Part shown: piece after piece, positions 36,337 through 44,417 of the stretch
Layout: each line of letters begins with the position of its first letter
Numbering within the stretch: the first letter of the stretch is position 1
NCBI RefSeq assembly: GCF_947072515.1
Contig: NZ_CAMTIG010000012.1
Coordinates: 1-64,000, forward strand
Direction: 5' to 3'
Length of the DNA stretch: 64,000 bases
Origin: an uncultured Clostridium sp.
GTDB taxonomy: Bacteria; Bacillota; Clostridia; Clostridiales; Clostridiaceae
Translations under genes and position numbers: made by a program
The notes under the pieces: model-generated
Databases searched by the model: none
Told to the model about the DNA's origin: nothing
Seen by the model: the letters and a program-made list of their open reading frames with translations, nothing else

Positions 36337-37008
36337 ATGATTACTGATATTTCATTAGATACATATCTACCATTTTTAGATACTGATTTTTATATGTTAG
36401 TTCAAAATAACAACTATAATTCCATTATGGAAAACATAAAAGCTAGACAAGCACTTGAAGAAAATTCCCTAATAGATATTGAAACTAAAAAGCATCATTT
36501 AATTATTTGGAATGCTTTTCTTGCTAAAGGATTACTTCAAAGTGCAGTAAATAATGATTCTATAGTTATTCTTTATCAAAATATTTATAAAAATATTTTA
36601 TCTTGCAAAAGTATTAAATCTCTTCATGCCTTAGAACTTTCTATATTTGATTCATATATTCATAAATCTCTAAATGGTCAAGAAAATAAAAGTAATTTCT
36701 TGATCAACAACATGATAAAATACATACATTTACATATAGAAGACAATTTTTCTCTTAATCAAATGGCAAAAGATTTTAATAATTCTCCGTCTTATTTAAG
36801 TTCTCTTTTTAAAGATGTGATGAATATCTCTATAACTAACTATGTTCATAAGATGAAGATAGAACGTGCAAAATTATTATTAAAAACTTCTACAAAGCCT
36901 ATATTAGAAATATCAAACTTGCTTTATTACTGTGATACAAGCCATTTTTCTAAAACATTTAAAAAATTTACTGGGGTATCTCCTATTCAATATAGAAACC
37001 AAATATAA
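36337..37008 (+). CDS. AraC-family transcriptional regulator
   Basis: This 223-aa protein has a C-terminal AraC double helix-turn-helix (about residues 125-223, with SLNQMAKDFNNSPSYLSSLF and the closing FKKFTGVSPIQYRNQ signature). The N-terminal 110 residues are helical and do not look like a cupin sensor. The start is ATG 36337, 6 bases after GGAGG and downstream of a clear promoter. It is divergent from the MATE exporter, so it probably activates that gene (inference). A strong terminator follows. Confidence 0.85.
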   Translation: MITDISLDTYLPFLDTDFYMLVQNNNYNSIMENIKARQALEENSLIDIETKKHHLIIWNAFLAKGLLQSAVNNDSIVILYQNIYKNILSCKSIKSLHALELSIFDSYIHKSLNGQENKSNFLINNMIKYIHLHIEDNFSLNQMAKDFNNSPSYLSSLFKDVMNISITNYVHKMKIERAKLLLKTSTKPILEISNLLYYCDTSHFSKTFKKFTGVSPIQYRNQI

Positions 37009-37018
37009 GAATTTTTAT

Positions 37019-37054
37019 AAAGGATTTTCTAAAAATAAGAAAATCCTTTTTTTA
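37019..37054 (+). terminator. Terminator of the AraC-family gene
   Basis: AAAGGATTTTCT pairs with AGAAAATCCTTT and is followed by TTTTTT on the plus strand. Confidence 0.85.
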
Positions 37055-37068
37055 TTTTCAAAAATATA

Positions 37069-37102
37069 TTGACAATATATCCCATATACCATATATTGGT
37101 AT
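37069..37102 (+). promoter_or_regulatory. Promoter with overlapping operator dyad
   Basis: TTGACA, a 17-base spacer and TATATT form a near-consensus promoter. The dyad ATACCA-TATAT-TGGTAT (37086-37102) covers the -10, the classic position for an ArsR-type autorepressor. The downstream gene has such a DNA-binding domain. Confidence 0.7.
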
Positions 37103-37135
37103 TAGCTGATTATCTAATAAGGAGATGATATTTAT

Positions 37136-38185
37136 ATGATGACTGTAACTTTTATAAAAAAACCTGTAGTAGAGTTTGCTCGTTGGGTACTCTTTAAACC
37201 ACTTAATAAAGTTTTAGAGGCTGAATCACTTTTCACTTTCTCTAAACCAACTAAACTTATTGAATACGCTGATATACTTTATTCTTCACTTACATCTTAT
37301 CAAAAGCAAGAATTCACTTTTTTTGATGAAATCTATGCCTTTCACGTAATATTTTGGGGCTTTATTCATGATTATGATATATACACTATTGATGATTACT
37401 TTAAAGTATTCGATGAGTGTGATATAGAAACTCTTTTTAACTATATAGGTGGATGCTTTCTCGGTGAAAAACTAATTGATGATAATAAAGGCTGGGATGA
37501 TGTTAAACATGATTTAGTTTTAATGAAAAATTATATTAGAAACCTTACAGAATTATCTGATGAGGATAAAGAAATTATATTAGATCTTTATGATTCCCCT
37601 GAAGAAACCAAAATGAGATTAAGATATATTATAAATAAACTTGCAGAAGTTTATAAACCTTTAGAACCAGAGATTCTATCTATTTTAGAAAAAGAAGAAG
37701 AAGTATATATAAATTTATATAACTCTGATAAAGAAAAGTTCTTCTGCTCTAATTTTTTAGATAGGCTAGGTTTAAAACTCGATTCTAATATGAACCTTAC
37801 TGTATGTATGTCTTATTTTAGTTTGGTTGGTGTTATGATAGATGATTTATCTTCCCCTAATCCATGCGCATATGTAGGTTATAAAAATATTGAAGTATTT
37901 GAATTTACAACTATTGAAAATAATCTAGAAAGATTCTTAAAACTTCTAGGTGATAAGACACGCCAAAAAATTCTTTTCTTATTATCTGAAAGACCTTACT
38001 ATACTCATGAACTAGCAAAAAAGCTTAATTTAGCTGCATCTACAATAAATCATCATTTACAAACCTTTGTTACTATTGATATAGCATACTTTAAAGAAAA
38101 AGATAATAAATGCTATTATTATTTAGACAAAAAAAATACAAAGCTTTTTCTAGATCTTCTAAATAATAAACTTCGTCTTGATTGA
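37136..38185 (+). CDS. ArsR-like winged-helix regulator with large N-terminal domain
   Basis: A 349-aa protein. The last 80 residues form an ArsR-type winged helix (RFLKLLGDKTRQKILFLLSE, then THELAKKLNLAASTINHHLQ). The first 260 residues are a helical, acidic domain I do not recognise, possibly a ligand sensor. AAGGAGATGA precedes tandem ATGs. The operator-like dyad over its own -10 suggests autoregulation. An ABC exporter follows after a hairpin, so it probably controls export of a toxic compound or peptide (inference). Confidence 0.75.
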   Translation: MMTVTFIKKPVVEFARWVLFKPLNKVLEAESLFTFSKPTKLIEYADILYSSLTSYQKQEFTFFDEIYAFHVIFWGFIHDYDIYTIDDYFKVFDECDIETLFNYIGGCFLGEKLIDDNKGWDDVKHDLVLMKNYIRNLTELSDEDKEIILDLYDSPEETKMRLRYIINKLAEVYKPLEPEILSILEKEEEVYINLYNSDKEKFFCSNFLDRLGLKLDSNMNLTVCMSYFSLVGVMIDDLSSPNPCAYVGYKNIEVFEFTTIENNLERFLKLLGDKTRQKILFLLSERPYYTHELAKKLNLAASTINHHLQTFVTIDIAYFKEKDNKCYYYLDKKNTKLFLDLLNNKLRLD

Positions 38186-38200
38186 TTTATTCAATAATTT

Positions 38201-38240
38201 GTAGAGCATCTATATGGTCAAGATGTTCTACTTTATTTCT
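38201..38240 (+). terminator. Hairpin between the regulator and ABC exporter genes
   Basis: GTAGAGCATCT pairs with AGATGTTCTAC (one G-U) and is followed by CTTTATTTCT. No clear promoter lies between it and the exporter, so it is probably a partial terminator or regulated attenuator. Confidence 0.55.
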
Positions 38241-38280
38241 AACGTATTATTTTTAATTTTATATAAAAGGAGGATGAGAT

Positions 38281-40014
38281 ATATCAGAATTTAAACTTAT
38301 CTTGATATATCTTCAAAAAGAATTTATGAATAAATATATTTTCAAATTTAAGGGACTGCTTTTTACCACAGTCACTATCCGGTCAATTGGTGCTTTAATG
38401 CAAGTTTTTGTTGCCTTGCTTATAAGAAATATTGTAGATACTGCTGTTTCTGGAAATCTTTCAGCCTTCTATAAAATCTCTATCTTCTCTTTAGTTTATT
38501 TTATTTTAATGGGTGCAAATGATTACCTTACAGGAGCTAGTCAAGCCGTTTATTTAAGAAAAACTTTAAACTATTTAAGAGAAGATATTTTTAAAGGTGT
38601 CATGAATAAAAATCATAGTGATTTTACCTCTTCTGACACTGCTTCTTATATTTCTAATCTTACTAATGATATAAATTTAATTGAAAATAATTATATTATT
38701 CCCTATCTAATGATGATTGGTGACATTGTTATCTTTATTGGTACTGTTTTTGTTCTTCTATATATAAATCCATGGGTAACATTAGTTCTTTTTATAACTG
38801 GAGCTTTAATGCTTATTGTTCCTATGTTATTTAGTAAACCTTTAAGTCATAGACAAAATACCCTTTCAGAAAATCTTAATTTTTTCACTCAAAATATAAA
38901 AGATATTTTTGCTGGATATGAAGTAATTAAGTCTTATGATATTGAAAAAGAAAGCTCGTCTGAATTTAAGCAAAAAAATTTAGAGCTTTCGAAATCTAAA
39001 TTTAAATCTCTCCATTTAACAGCTATTGCTAATGCTGTTTCTTTAATCCTTGCAATTGGTTGTCAAATATCTGGTACCATTGTTGGTGGGTTCTTTTTAA
39101 TAAATGGAAGTATAACTGTTGGTTCATTAATAGCTATTTTAAATTTAGGAAATGGTGTTTCTGGTCCTATAATGTGGATTATTCAAAAAGCTACTATGAT
39201 AAAAGGAATGTCTGAAGTGAATGAAAAACTTTTAACTATAATTAAACAAGGGGAAGTTCCAGATAATAGAGAACCTTTAAAAGTCTTTAATGATAAAATC
39301 TCTATTAATGATTTAAGCTTTTCTTATAGTGACGATAAAATTATATTAGATAATTTACACTTCAAATTTGAAAAGAATAAAAAATATGCTTTAGTTGGAG
39401 AAAGTGGCTGTGGAAAAACTACTTTAATTAAAATTTTACTTGGCTATTATCCTAACTATACTGGTAATGTGCAAATTGATAATTCTGAAATTAAAGATAT
39501 AAACTCTAACAGTATAGGTAAATTTATGTCTGTAATTCATCAGAATGTCTATATGTTTAATAAAGATATACGAGAAAATATTACCCTATCTAAAGATTTT
39601 ACAAACGAAGAATTAAATCATGCACTAAATGTTAGTGGTGTAAATAAATTTTTATCTAATTTAACTCAAGGTATTAATACTTCAGTTGGTGAAAATGGAT
39701 CTAATCTATCTGGTGGTCAAAAACAAAGAATTGCTATTGCTAGAGCTTTAATAAGAAAAACTCCACTTTTAATTTTAGATGAAGGAACTTCTGCTCTAGA
39801 CTTAAAAACTGCAAGTGATATTGAACAAACTTTACTTACTCAAGATGATCTTACAATCTTAACTATTACTCATAAATTAGATAAAGAAATGCTTAGTAAG
39901 TATGACAGTATTCTATTTATGAAAAATGGTAAGATTTCAGAAGTTGGCGATTTCAAAACTTTAAAATCCTTAAATGGTGATTTTGCCAAACTTTTAAACA
40001 CGAATGTGAGCTAA
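38281..40014 (+). CDS. ABC exporter, fused membrane and ATPase domains
   Basis: A half-transporter with six helices (residues about 30-310) and a C-terminal ATPase: Walker A GESGCGKTT, signature LSGGQKQR, Walker B LLILDEGTSALD. No peptidase domain is attached. It likely exports a drug, lipid or peptide as a homodimer. The start is unusual: AAAGGAGG is 7 bases before an in-frame ATA at 38281. TGA blocks the frame further up; the next candidates are TTG 38302 and ATG 38326, both without a ribosome binding site. With ATA the protein has 577 aa. A short ATG frame of 6 codons overlaps the site out of frame. Confidence 0.85.
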   Translation: MSEFKLILIYLQKEFMNKYIFKFKGLLFTTVTIRSIGALMQVFVALLIRNIVDTAVSGNLSAFYKISIFSLVYFILMGANDYLTGASQAVYLRKTLNYLREDIFKGVMNKNHSDFTSSDTASYISNLTNDINLIENNYIIPYLMMIGDIVIFIGTVFVLLYINPWVTLVLFITGALMLIVPMLFSKPLSHRQNTLSENLNFFTQNIKDIFAGYEVIKSYDIEKESSSEFKQKNLELSKSKFKSLHLTAIANAVSLILAIGCQISGTIVGGFFLINGSITVGSLIAILNLGNGVSGPIMWIIQKATMIKGMSEVNEKLLTIIKQGEVPDNREPLKVFNDKISINDLSFSYSDDKIILDNLHFKFEKNKKYALVGESGCGKTTLIKILLGYYPNYTGNVQIDNSEIKDINSNSIGKFMSVIHQNVYMFNKDIRENITLSKDFTNEELNHALNVSGVNKFLSNLTQGINTSVGENGSNLSGGQKQRIAIARALIRKTPLLILDEGTSALDLKTASDIEQTLLTQDDLTILTITHKLDKEMLSKYDSILFMKNGKISEVGDFKTLKSLNGDFAKLLNTNVS

Positions 40015-40044
40015 TAATTTTTAATTTAAATAACTTTATATATT

Positions 40045-40081
40045 AAAAAGCCCTTATAGCCTCCACTATAAGGGTTTTATC
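40045..40081 (+). terminator. Terminator of the ABC exporter
   Basis: AAAGCCCTTATAG and CTATAAGGGTTTT form a 12-13-bp hairpin with a T-rich tail, 30 bases past the stop. Confidence 0.8.
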
Positions 40082-40167
40082 TAATTAAATATATATAATT
40101 TACATTATTTGTAATTTATTTTATAATAATATAATAAGTTCTAATTAAAATTTAAAGGAGATATTTT

Positions 40168-40440
40168 ATGAGTGTTAAAGATTTTTTCAAATTTTTCACA
40201 TCCTTAAATGGTGGTGATGAAATCGATTATATTGTTTCATTTAAAGTTCCTAAACCTAATATAAGTGAATATCCAAATCTTATGAAGATAGGAACATGGA
40301 GAGCATATTCCGACAATGGATATCGATTAGATTGTACGTTAAGCAAAGATGATTTTTTAGAATTAATAAGTCATGAAACTAATATTAGTAAAGAAAATAT
40401 AGAAATAATTATACCTGCAGCTTTTATTTATCCAAGATAA
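40168..40440 (+). CDS. hypothetical protein (90 aa)
   Basis: Unrecognised small soluble protein with no signal peptide or membrane helix. It alternates predicted strands and a helix (residues 60-75, SKDDFLELISHETNISKENI), suggesting a compact alpha/beta domain. AAAGGAG lies 7-8 bases before the ATG. It has its own terminator and sits between the exporter and the peptide cassette; whether it belongs to either is unclear. Confidence 0.6.
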   Translation: MSVKDFFKFFTSLNGGDEIDYIVSFKVPKPNISEYPNLMKIGTWRAYSDNGYRLDCTLSKDDFLELISHETNISKENIEIIIPAAFIYPR

Positions 40441-40503
40441 TCTCCTATCTATATACCTATATAAATAAAGAATTCAAAATATAATCTAATTACTAAAAAT
40501 GAT

Positions 40504-40546
40504 AAAACCAATGCTAAAATCAAATTTATCATTGGTTTTATTTTTA
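40504..40546 (+). terminator. Terminator of the 90-aa gene
   Basis: AAAACCAATG pairs with CATTGGTTTT, followed by ATTTTT. The next 140 bases (40547-40684) are AT-rich with no visible gene. Confidence 0.7.
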
Positions 40547-40684
40547 ATACTGTGTATCAACCAAAATATAGTTATTTCATATACGAATGGATTTAATAAT
40601 AAAATTATCACTTCCATATAATATTATTCTATTAGTTTATTAGTGTTTTTAAACAATGATTTCTATTACTCTAAATTAGTTAAT

Positions 40685-40746
40685 TTGATATACTTAAAGC
40701 TTTTATTATACTATGATATTAAGATTAAATTTTTAATTTTAATATC
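40685..40746 (+). promoter_or_regulatory. Promoter and 15-bp dyad of the peptide cassette
   Basis: TTGATA, a 16-base spacer and TATACT (40707-40712) form a good promoter. GATATTAAGATTAAA and TTTAATTTTAATATC (40715-40746) form a 15-bp inverted repeat with one wobble, starting at the expected transcription start. It could be an operator or a 5' hairpin capping the mRNA. Confidence 0.6.
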
Positions 40747-40770
40747 AAAATACTAGGAGGAAATTCTCTA

Positions 40771-40887
40771 ATAAGAGAATTACAAAATGCTTTTATGAAA
40801 ATATCATCAACAAGATTAAAAAATATAATACTATTATTTATAATAATAATAGGTGGTCTCATATTTATATTATCACCTGGTTATTAA
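40771..40887 (+). CDS. small hydrophobic peptide (30-38 aa)
   Basis: A short frame read from the sequence. From the ATG at 40795 it encodes 30 residues: a basic N-terminus (MKISSTRLKN) and then an Ile/Leu-rich membrane helix ending in LSPGY. AGGAGG (40755-40760) is 34 bases before that ATG but 10 bases before an in-frame ATA at 40771, which would give 38 residues. Alternatively the hairpin AATTCTC...GAGAATT folds out the intervening bases and brings AGGAGG near the ATG. It is followed after 15 bases by two related small genes. A membrane-active toxin, signal or bacteriocin-like peptide is possible; no family is recognised. Confidence 0.5.
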   Translation: MRELQNAFMKISSTRLKNIILLFIIIIGGLIFILSPGY

Positions 40888-40902
40888 AAGGAAGTGATTT
40901 TT

Positions 40903-41280
40903 ATGTTCAACAAAATTCATAAAAAACATATTTTTCAAAGAATTAATGGTTTCTATAATCGCTTAGAATATATTTATACCTGTGTTGAAACTAAATATCC
41001 AATACTAGATAATGACACCTCTGAGCAGGATTTAATATTAGAAAACTTAACTAATTTAATGAAAAAATTTGAAAAAGATATTTGTTCTTATAAAGATAAT
41101 ACTCTTACTTTTTCAGACTTAGAGTATGAACTTGAAAAACATATAGAAACTTTTGATCTTTTAAAATCAGATTTTCCAGTTTTAGCATGTTTTTTAGTTA
41201 ATCCTCCATTTGTTACAGGTGATAGTGTTTTTCCTTTAACTGATATTTTAAACTATTCCTCTACTTTACCTAAATACTGA
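40903..41280 (+). CDS. unrecognised helical protein, paralogue A (125 aa)
   Basis: A soluble, helical protein with basic N-terminus. It shares a layout with the next gene: a KYPI motif near residue 33, a DLILENL-like stretch, an acidic middle, then D-P-L near residue 95 and a Pro/Gly-containing C-terminus. The start is ATG 40903, about 10 bases after AAGGA; an in-frame GTG three codons earlier is less likely. Four-helix immunity-protein-like architecture is imaginable, but nothing proves it. Confidence 0.6.
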   Translation: MFNKIHKKHIFQRINGFYNRLEYIYTCVETKYPILDNDTSEQDLILENLTNLMKKFEKDICSYKDNTLTFSDLEYELEKHIETFDLLKSDFPVLACFLVNPPFVTGDSVFPLTDILNYSSTLPKY

Positions 41281-41307
41281 TTTTAATATAGAAAGGAATG
41301 AATTATC

Positions 41308-41715
41308 TTGTTTAAGAAAAGCTTAACCCATAAAAAAACAATCAAAAAAGCTGAAGGACTTTTTGATTATTTTAAACTATTAAGATCAATAACAAATGAA
41401 AAATATCCCATAGTAGAGAATATTGATATTAATAATAAAACTATTTTACTATCTGATATAAATTACTTAATCGAGGGTTTAAAAATTGTAACCAAAAAAT
41501 ATTTAGACCATGATATATCACTTATAGAGTTTAATGAATCATTAAATTCTATAAGTGATTCATATAATAAATTACGTATAGATAAACCTATGCTTAATGC
41601 TATTATTTTTGCCTATCTTACACCTACATTCGGTGGTGCTGTAGGCACTCCAATTGCTGGAGGAAATGGTACATGGGAATATTTATTTGATAGGATTAAA
41701 AATCCCCCTGATTAA
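41308..41715 (+). CDS. unrecognised helical protein, paralogue B (135 aa)
   Basis: Distant relative of the preceding protein: both carry KYPI (about residue 33), a Leu-rich stretch, an EF..L segment and a D-x-P-x-L motif (about 97), followed here by a glycine-rich tail (FGGAVGTPIAGGNGTWEYLF). The gene begins with TTG 28 bases after gene A, with AAAGGA 10 bases upstream; an upstream in-frame TGA rules out a longer version. The out-of-frame ATG inside the spacer gives only five codons. Function unknown. Confidence 0.58.
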   Translation: MFKKSLTHKKTIKKAEGLFDYFKLLRSITNEKYPIVENIDINNKTILLSDINYLIEGLKIVTKKYLDHDISLIEFNESLNSISDSYNKLRIDKPMLNAIIFAYLTPTFGGAVGTPIAGGNGTWEYLFDRIKNPPD

Positions 41716-41721
41716 GCTTAC

Positions 41722-41749
41722 AAAAAAACTGGACACAAATGTGTCCAGT
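41722..41749 (-). terminator. Terminator of the mntA-hepT operon
   Basis: ACTGGACACA and TGTGTCCAGT form a perfect 10-bp stem. On the minus strand TTTTTTT follows directly, so it ends the toxin-antitoxin transcript; it may also help the convergent gene B. Confidence 0.85.
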
Positions 41750-41771
41750 CAAATTTCTAAATAAGCATAGC

Positions 41772-42179
41772 TTAAAGTAATTTATTTATATAATAAACAT
41801 ATTCATTAAAATCTTCTAAATGTTTTTCTATTATCATTCTAACTATTTCTAAATTTATTTTTTTATAGTCATGCACTGCAATATTTCTAAAACCAACCAT
41901 TGCTCCTAGATTTTTATTTAAATCTTTATCAATCATTCCATTTTTACATAAAACCTCAAATGCATCTCTACTAGTCTGTGGAATGCCTAATTTTTTTTCT
42001 GATATTATATGCATTGCTAAATCAATAGATGCTTCACAAGCTCTTTGTATATTAAGTATTATTGAATCTTGCTTTGTATAATCCTCTAGATTTTCTTTAT
42101 TATTTGCATAGACTTCTTTTATTCTATATATACATCTCTCAATTGTTTCTATTTTATTTAGAATTATATCCGTTCCCAT
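41772..42179 (-). CDS. hepT: HepT-like HEPN ribonuclease toxin
   Basis: A 135-aa HEPN-domain protein (DUF86/HepT family) whose dimer cuts RNA. The catalytic R-X4-H motif and the adjacent tyrosine are intact as RNIAVHDY near residue 105. In the HepT/MntA system that tyrosine is AMPylated by the antitoxin, switching the toxin off. Start is ATG 42179; in-frame GTGs lie four and two codons upstream. It overlaps the end of mntA by about 26 bases, consistent with coupled translation. Confidence 0.85.
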   Translation of the reverse strand: MGTDIILNKIETIERCIYRIKEVYANNKENLEDYTKQDSIILNIQRACEASIDLAMHIISEKKLGIPQTSRDAFEVLCKNGMIDKDLNKNLGAMVGFRNIAVHDYKKINLEIVRMIIEKHLEDFNEYVYYINKLL

Positions 42180-42567
42180 AAACACTACCACGCTCTCTTA
42201 TATTTTTAATAATTTCATTTCTTTCTTCATTTAACATAGCATACTCTTTTAATGTTCTCATTTCAAACAACATTCTCTCATTATTATCATTACAGCTTAT
42301 AACTTTACCTTTTTCTACAACTTCTTTTTTAAACACTGTAGATGCTTTTCTTAAATCAATTAAATCCACATCTCTTTTCAATAAAAAAGCAAGTTCTTGA
42401 GCTTTCATAAAAATATCATATTCATTTAAATTTAACTTTCCTAAAAAAGCTATATCTATATCACTATCTTCTCTAAGCTCATTTCTTGCTGCTGATCCAA
42501 ACAAATAGATTACTTTAGGATTATAACATTCTAATTCTCTTTTTATCTCATCCACATTAATGTTCAT
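42154..42567 (-). CDS. mntA: MntA-like nucleotidyltransferase antitoxin
   Basis: A 137-aa minimal nucleotidyltransferase. The catalytic motif GSAARNELREDSDIDIAFLG (residues 24-43) contains the Gly-Ser and the two metal-binding aspartates; a third acidic residue lies in DVDLIDL. It should transfer AMP to HepT and neutralise it (type VII toxin-antitoxin). GGAGGGG lies just before the ATG. The antitoxin gene comes first and overlaps hepT. Confidence 0.87.
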   Translation of the reverse strand: MNINVDEIKRELECYNPKVIYLFGSAARNELREDSDIDIAFLGKLNLNEYDIFMKAQELAFLLKRDVDLIDLRKASTVFKKEVVEKGKVISCNDNNERMLFEMRTLKEYAMLNEERNEIIKNIRERGSVYGNGYNSK

Positions 42568-42628
42568 GCTCCCCCTCCATAAATCCTTTTTTATTTTAAT
42601 TATATCCTAGATAATAATTTTTACGCAA

Positions 42629-43414
42629 TTAAATAGTTTCTCTAAATATTTTTTCTTTCTCTTTCTCTCTTAATTTCTTATATTCTCCTAGCTTTAACTT
42701 TTTATCTAATTCTAAATTACCTATTGCTATTCTTTGTAAAAAAATAACCTTGCATCCAACTGATTTTAGCATTTTTTTTACTTGATGTTTTTTCCCTTCC
42801 TTTATAATAAGTTCACCACATACAATATTTTGATTTATATAACTTATTTCACTAATATCAATTTTCTCTTTTATCCCTTCTTCTAACTGAAGAAGATTTT
42901 GAAAATTTCTAATATTATTTATTTCTGCTTCCTTTGTTAAAACTTCTCCTTTATTTATATAAACTCCTTTTTCTAAAGATTGCTTCTTGTCTTCATCTAT
43001 ATTTCCTAATGCTATAAAAAAATAAGTTTTATCTATATGTTTATCTGGATACATGATTTTATGTTCAAATTCTCCATCGTTTGTAAATAACAATAATCCT
43101 TCTGTATCTTTATCTAGCCTTCCAATATGAAAAATTCCTTTCATATCTTCTTCAAATAAATCAAATACGGTTTTATGTATTTCATCTTTTGTTGCTGTTA
43201 TGTATCCTTTTGGTTTATTTAACATATAATATACTTGTTCTTTTTTTATTACTTTTTCCTCATTTAATTCTATAACATCCATATTTTCATTTATCTCTAT
43301 AGCAGGTACATGTATAATTTTTCCATTTACTTTTACTAAACCATCTTCTATGTATTTTCTAGTATCTTTTCTTTTTCCTATCCCAGCTTGAGCCAAAAAT
43401 TTATCTAATCTCAT
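42629..43414 (-). CDS. RsuA/RluB-family pseudouridine synthase
   Basis: A 261-aa rRNA pseudouridine synthase. The N-terminal S4 RNA-binding domain starts MRLDKFLAQAGIGKRKD, and the catalytic Asp lies in GRLDKDTEGLLLFTNDGE near residue 100. KPKGYI marks the family N-terminal to it. It probably modifies 16S U516 or a 23S site (RsuA, RluB, RluE and RluF are hard to tell apart). An insertion-like charged stretch lies around residues 180-200. GAGGTATAGGA precedes the ATG. Confidence 0.88.
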   Translation of the reverse strand: MRLDKFLAQAGIGKRKDTRKYIEDGLVKVNGKIIHVPAIEINENMDVIELNEEKVIKKEQVYYMLNKPKGYITATKDEIHKTVFDLFEEDMKGIFHIGRLDKDTEGLLLFTNDGEFEHKIMYPDKHIDKTYFFIALGNIDEDKKQSLEKGVYINKGEVLTKEAEINNIRNFQNLLQLEEGIKEKIDISEISYINQNIVCGELIIKEGKKHQVKKMLKSVGCKVIFLQRIAIGNLELDKKLKLGEYKKLREKEKEKIFRETI

Positions 43415-43620
43415 TCCTATACCTCAACTTTTTATTTATTTTATATTTTATCATTTTATTTCAACCCTTGTACTCTTTTATTTATATATTCAAATTTAGT
43501 AATGTTATTTTTATAATTTATTTTTTATTTTTTTCACAAATAATCATATATTCTATTCATTTATAAGCAATATGAAAACATCTTCTTTTATTTTTATGAT
43601 AAATGGTTTTTTTTTGAAAT

Positions 43621-43649
43621 TTGTATTTTTTTTCAATTTTATTTATACT
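43621..43649 (+). promoter_or_regulatory. Promoter of the aquaporin gene
   Basis: TTGTAT, a 17-base spacer and TATACT, 37 bases upstream of the aquaporin ATG. The rest of the 43415-43620 gap shows nothing beyond AT-rich sequence. Confidence 0.6.
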
Positions 43650-43686
43650 TTGTTAAGTAAATTTATTTTAGAATGGAGTTTTATTA

Positions 43687-44352
43687 ATGAGAAAATTTTT
43701 TGCGGAATTTATAGGAACTTTTATACTTGTTCTAATTGGAACAGGTGCTGCTGTTTTAGGTGGAGGAATTAAAGGCATTGGTATTTTGGGGATTGCTTGT
43801 GCTTTTGGTATTTCTCAGCTTATTTTAGTTTATGTAATTGGAAGTATTTCTGGATGTCATATTAATCCAGCTGTTTCAATTGCTATGTTTGTAAATAAAA
43901 GAATCGATGTTAAAAATCTTGTAGGATATATTATCGCTCAAGTTTTAGGTGGTATTTTTGCTTCATTTATTTTAATGTTATTCTTAAAATCTGATAAAAT
44001 GCCTTTAAATAATTTTGGTCAAAATGGTGTAAATCATTTAACTGTTTTAGGGGCATTACTTGTTGAAATAGTTTTAACATTTATATTTGTTTTAGCTATT
44101 ATGGCTGTTACAGGGAAAAAAGGAAACCCTCAATTTGCAGGAATTACAATAGGTTTTTCATTATTATGTGTTCACCTTGTAGGTATTCCTTTAACTGGAA
44201 CTTCAGTTAACCCTGCAAGAAGTATCGGACCTGCATTATTTGCTGGTGGTGCTGCAATATCACAACTATGGATATTCTTAGTTGCACCTATTATTGGTGG
44301 AATTATAGCAGCTTTAGTAGCAAAATATGCTCTTGGAAGTGAAGAAAACTAA
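43687..44352 (+). CDS. aqpZ: aquaporin (MIP family)
   Basis: A 221-aa channel with six helices and both NPA boxes (HINPAVSIAMF near residue 60, TSVNPARSIGPALF near 180). In helix 5 the selectivity-filter position carries His (VHLVG), and the arginine follows the second NPA; with the small size this points to a water-selective AqpZ-type channel rather than a glycerol facilitator. GGAG lies 8 bases before the ATG. It is monocistronic, with promoter and terminator visible. Confidence 0.88.
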   Translation: MRKFFAEFIGTFILVLIGTGAAVLGGGIKGIGILGIACAFGISQLILVYVIGSISGCHINPAVSIAMFVNKRIDVKNLVGYIIAQVLGGIFASFILMLFLKSDKMPLNNFGQNGVNHLTVLGALLVEIVLTFIFVLAIMAVTGKKGNPQFAGITIGFSLLCVHLVGIPLTGTSVNPARSIGPALFAGGAAISQLWIFLVAPIIGGIIAALVAKYALGSEEN

Positions 44353-44376
44353 AATTTTAATTTTCAGTTATATATA

Positions 44377-44417
44377 AATAGACTGTTATTTCACTAGAAT
44401 AACAGTCTATTTTTTTA
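44377..44417 (+). terminator. Terminator between aquaporin and aconitase genes
   Basis: AATAGACTGTTATT pairs perfectly with AATAACAGTCTATT and is followed by a T-run on the plus strand. It also overlaps the 3' end of the convergent aconitase gene. Confidence 0.88.

Noticed and set aside
38274..38294. Six-codon ATG leader peptide overlapping the exporter ribosome binding site
   Set aside because: The ATG touches the AGGAGG with no spacer, so initiation there is unlikely. The in-frame ATA 7 bases away explains the site better, although a leader peptide cannot be excluded.
38278..38312. AGATATATCA/TGATATATCT stem around the exporter start as a translational attenuator
   Set aside because: The stem lies largely in the coding region if ATA is the start and does not pair with the ribosome binding site.
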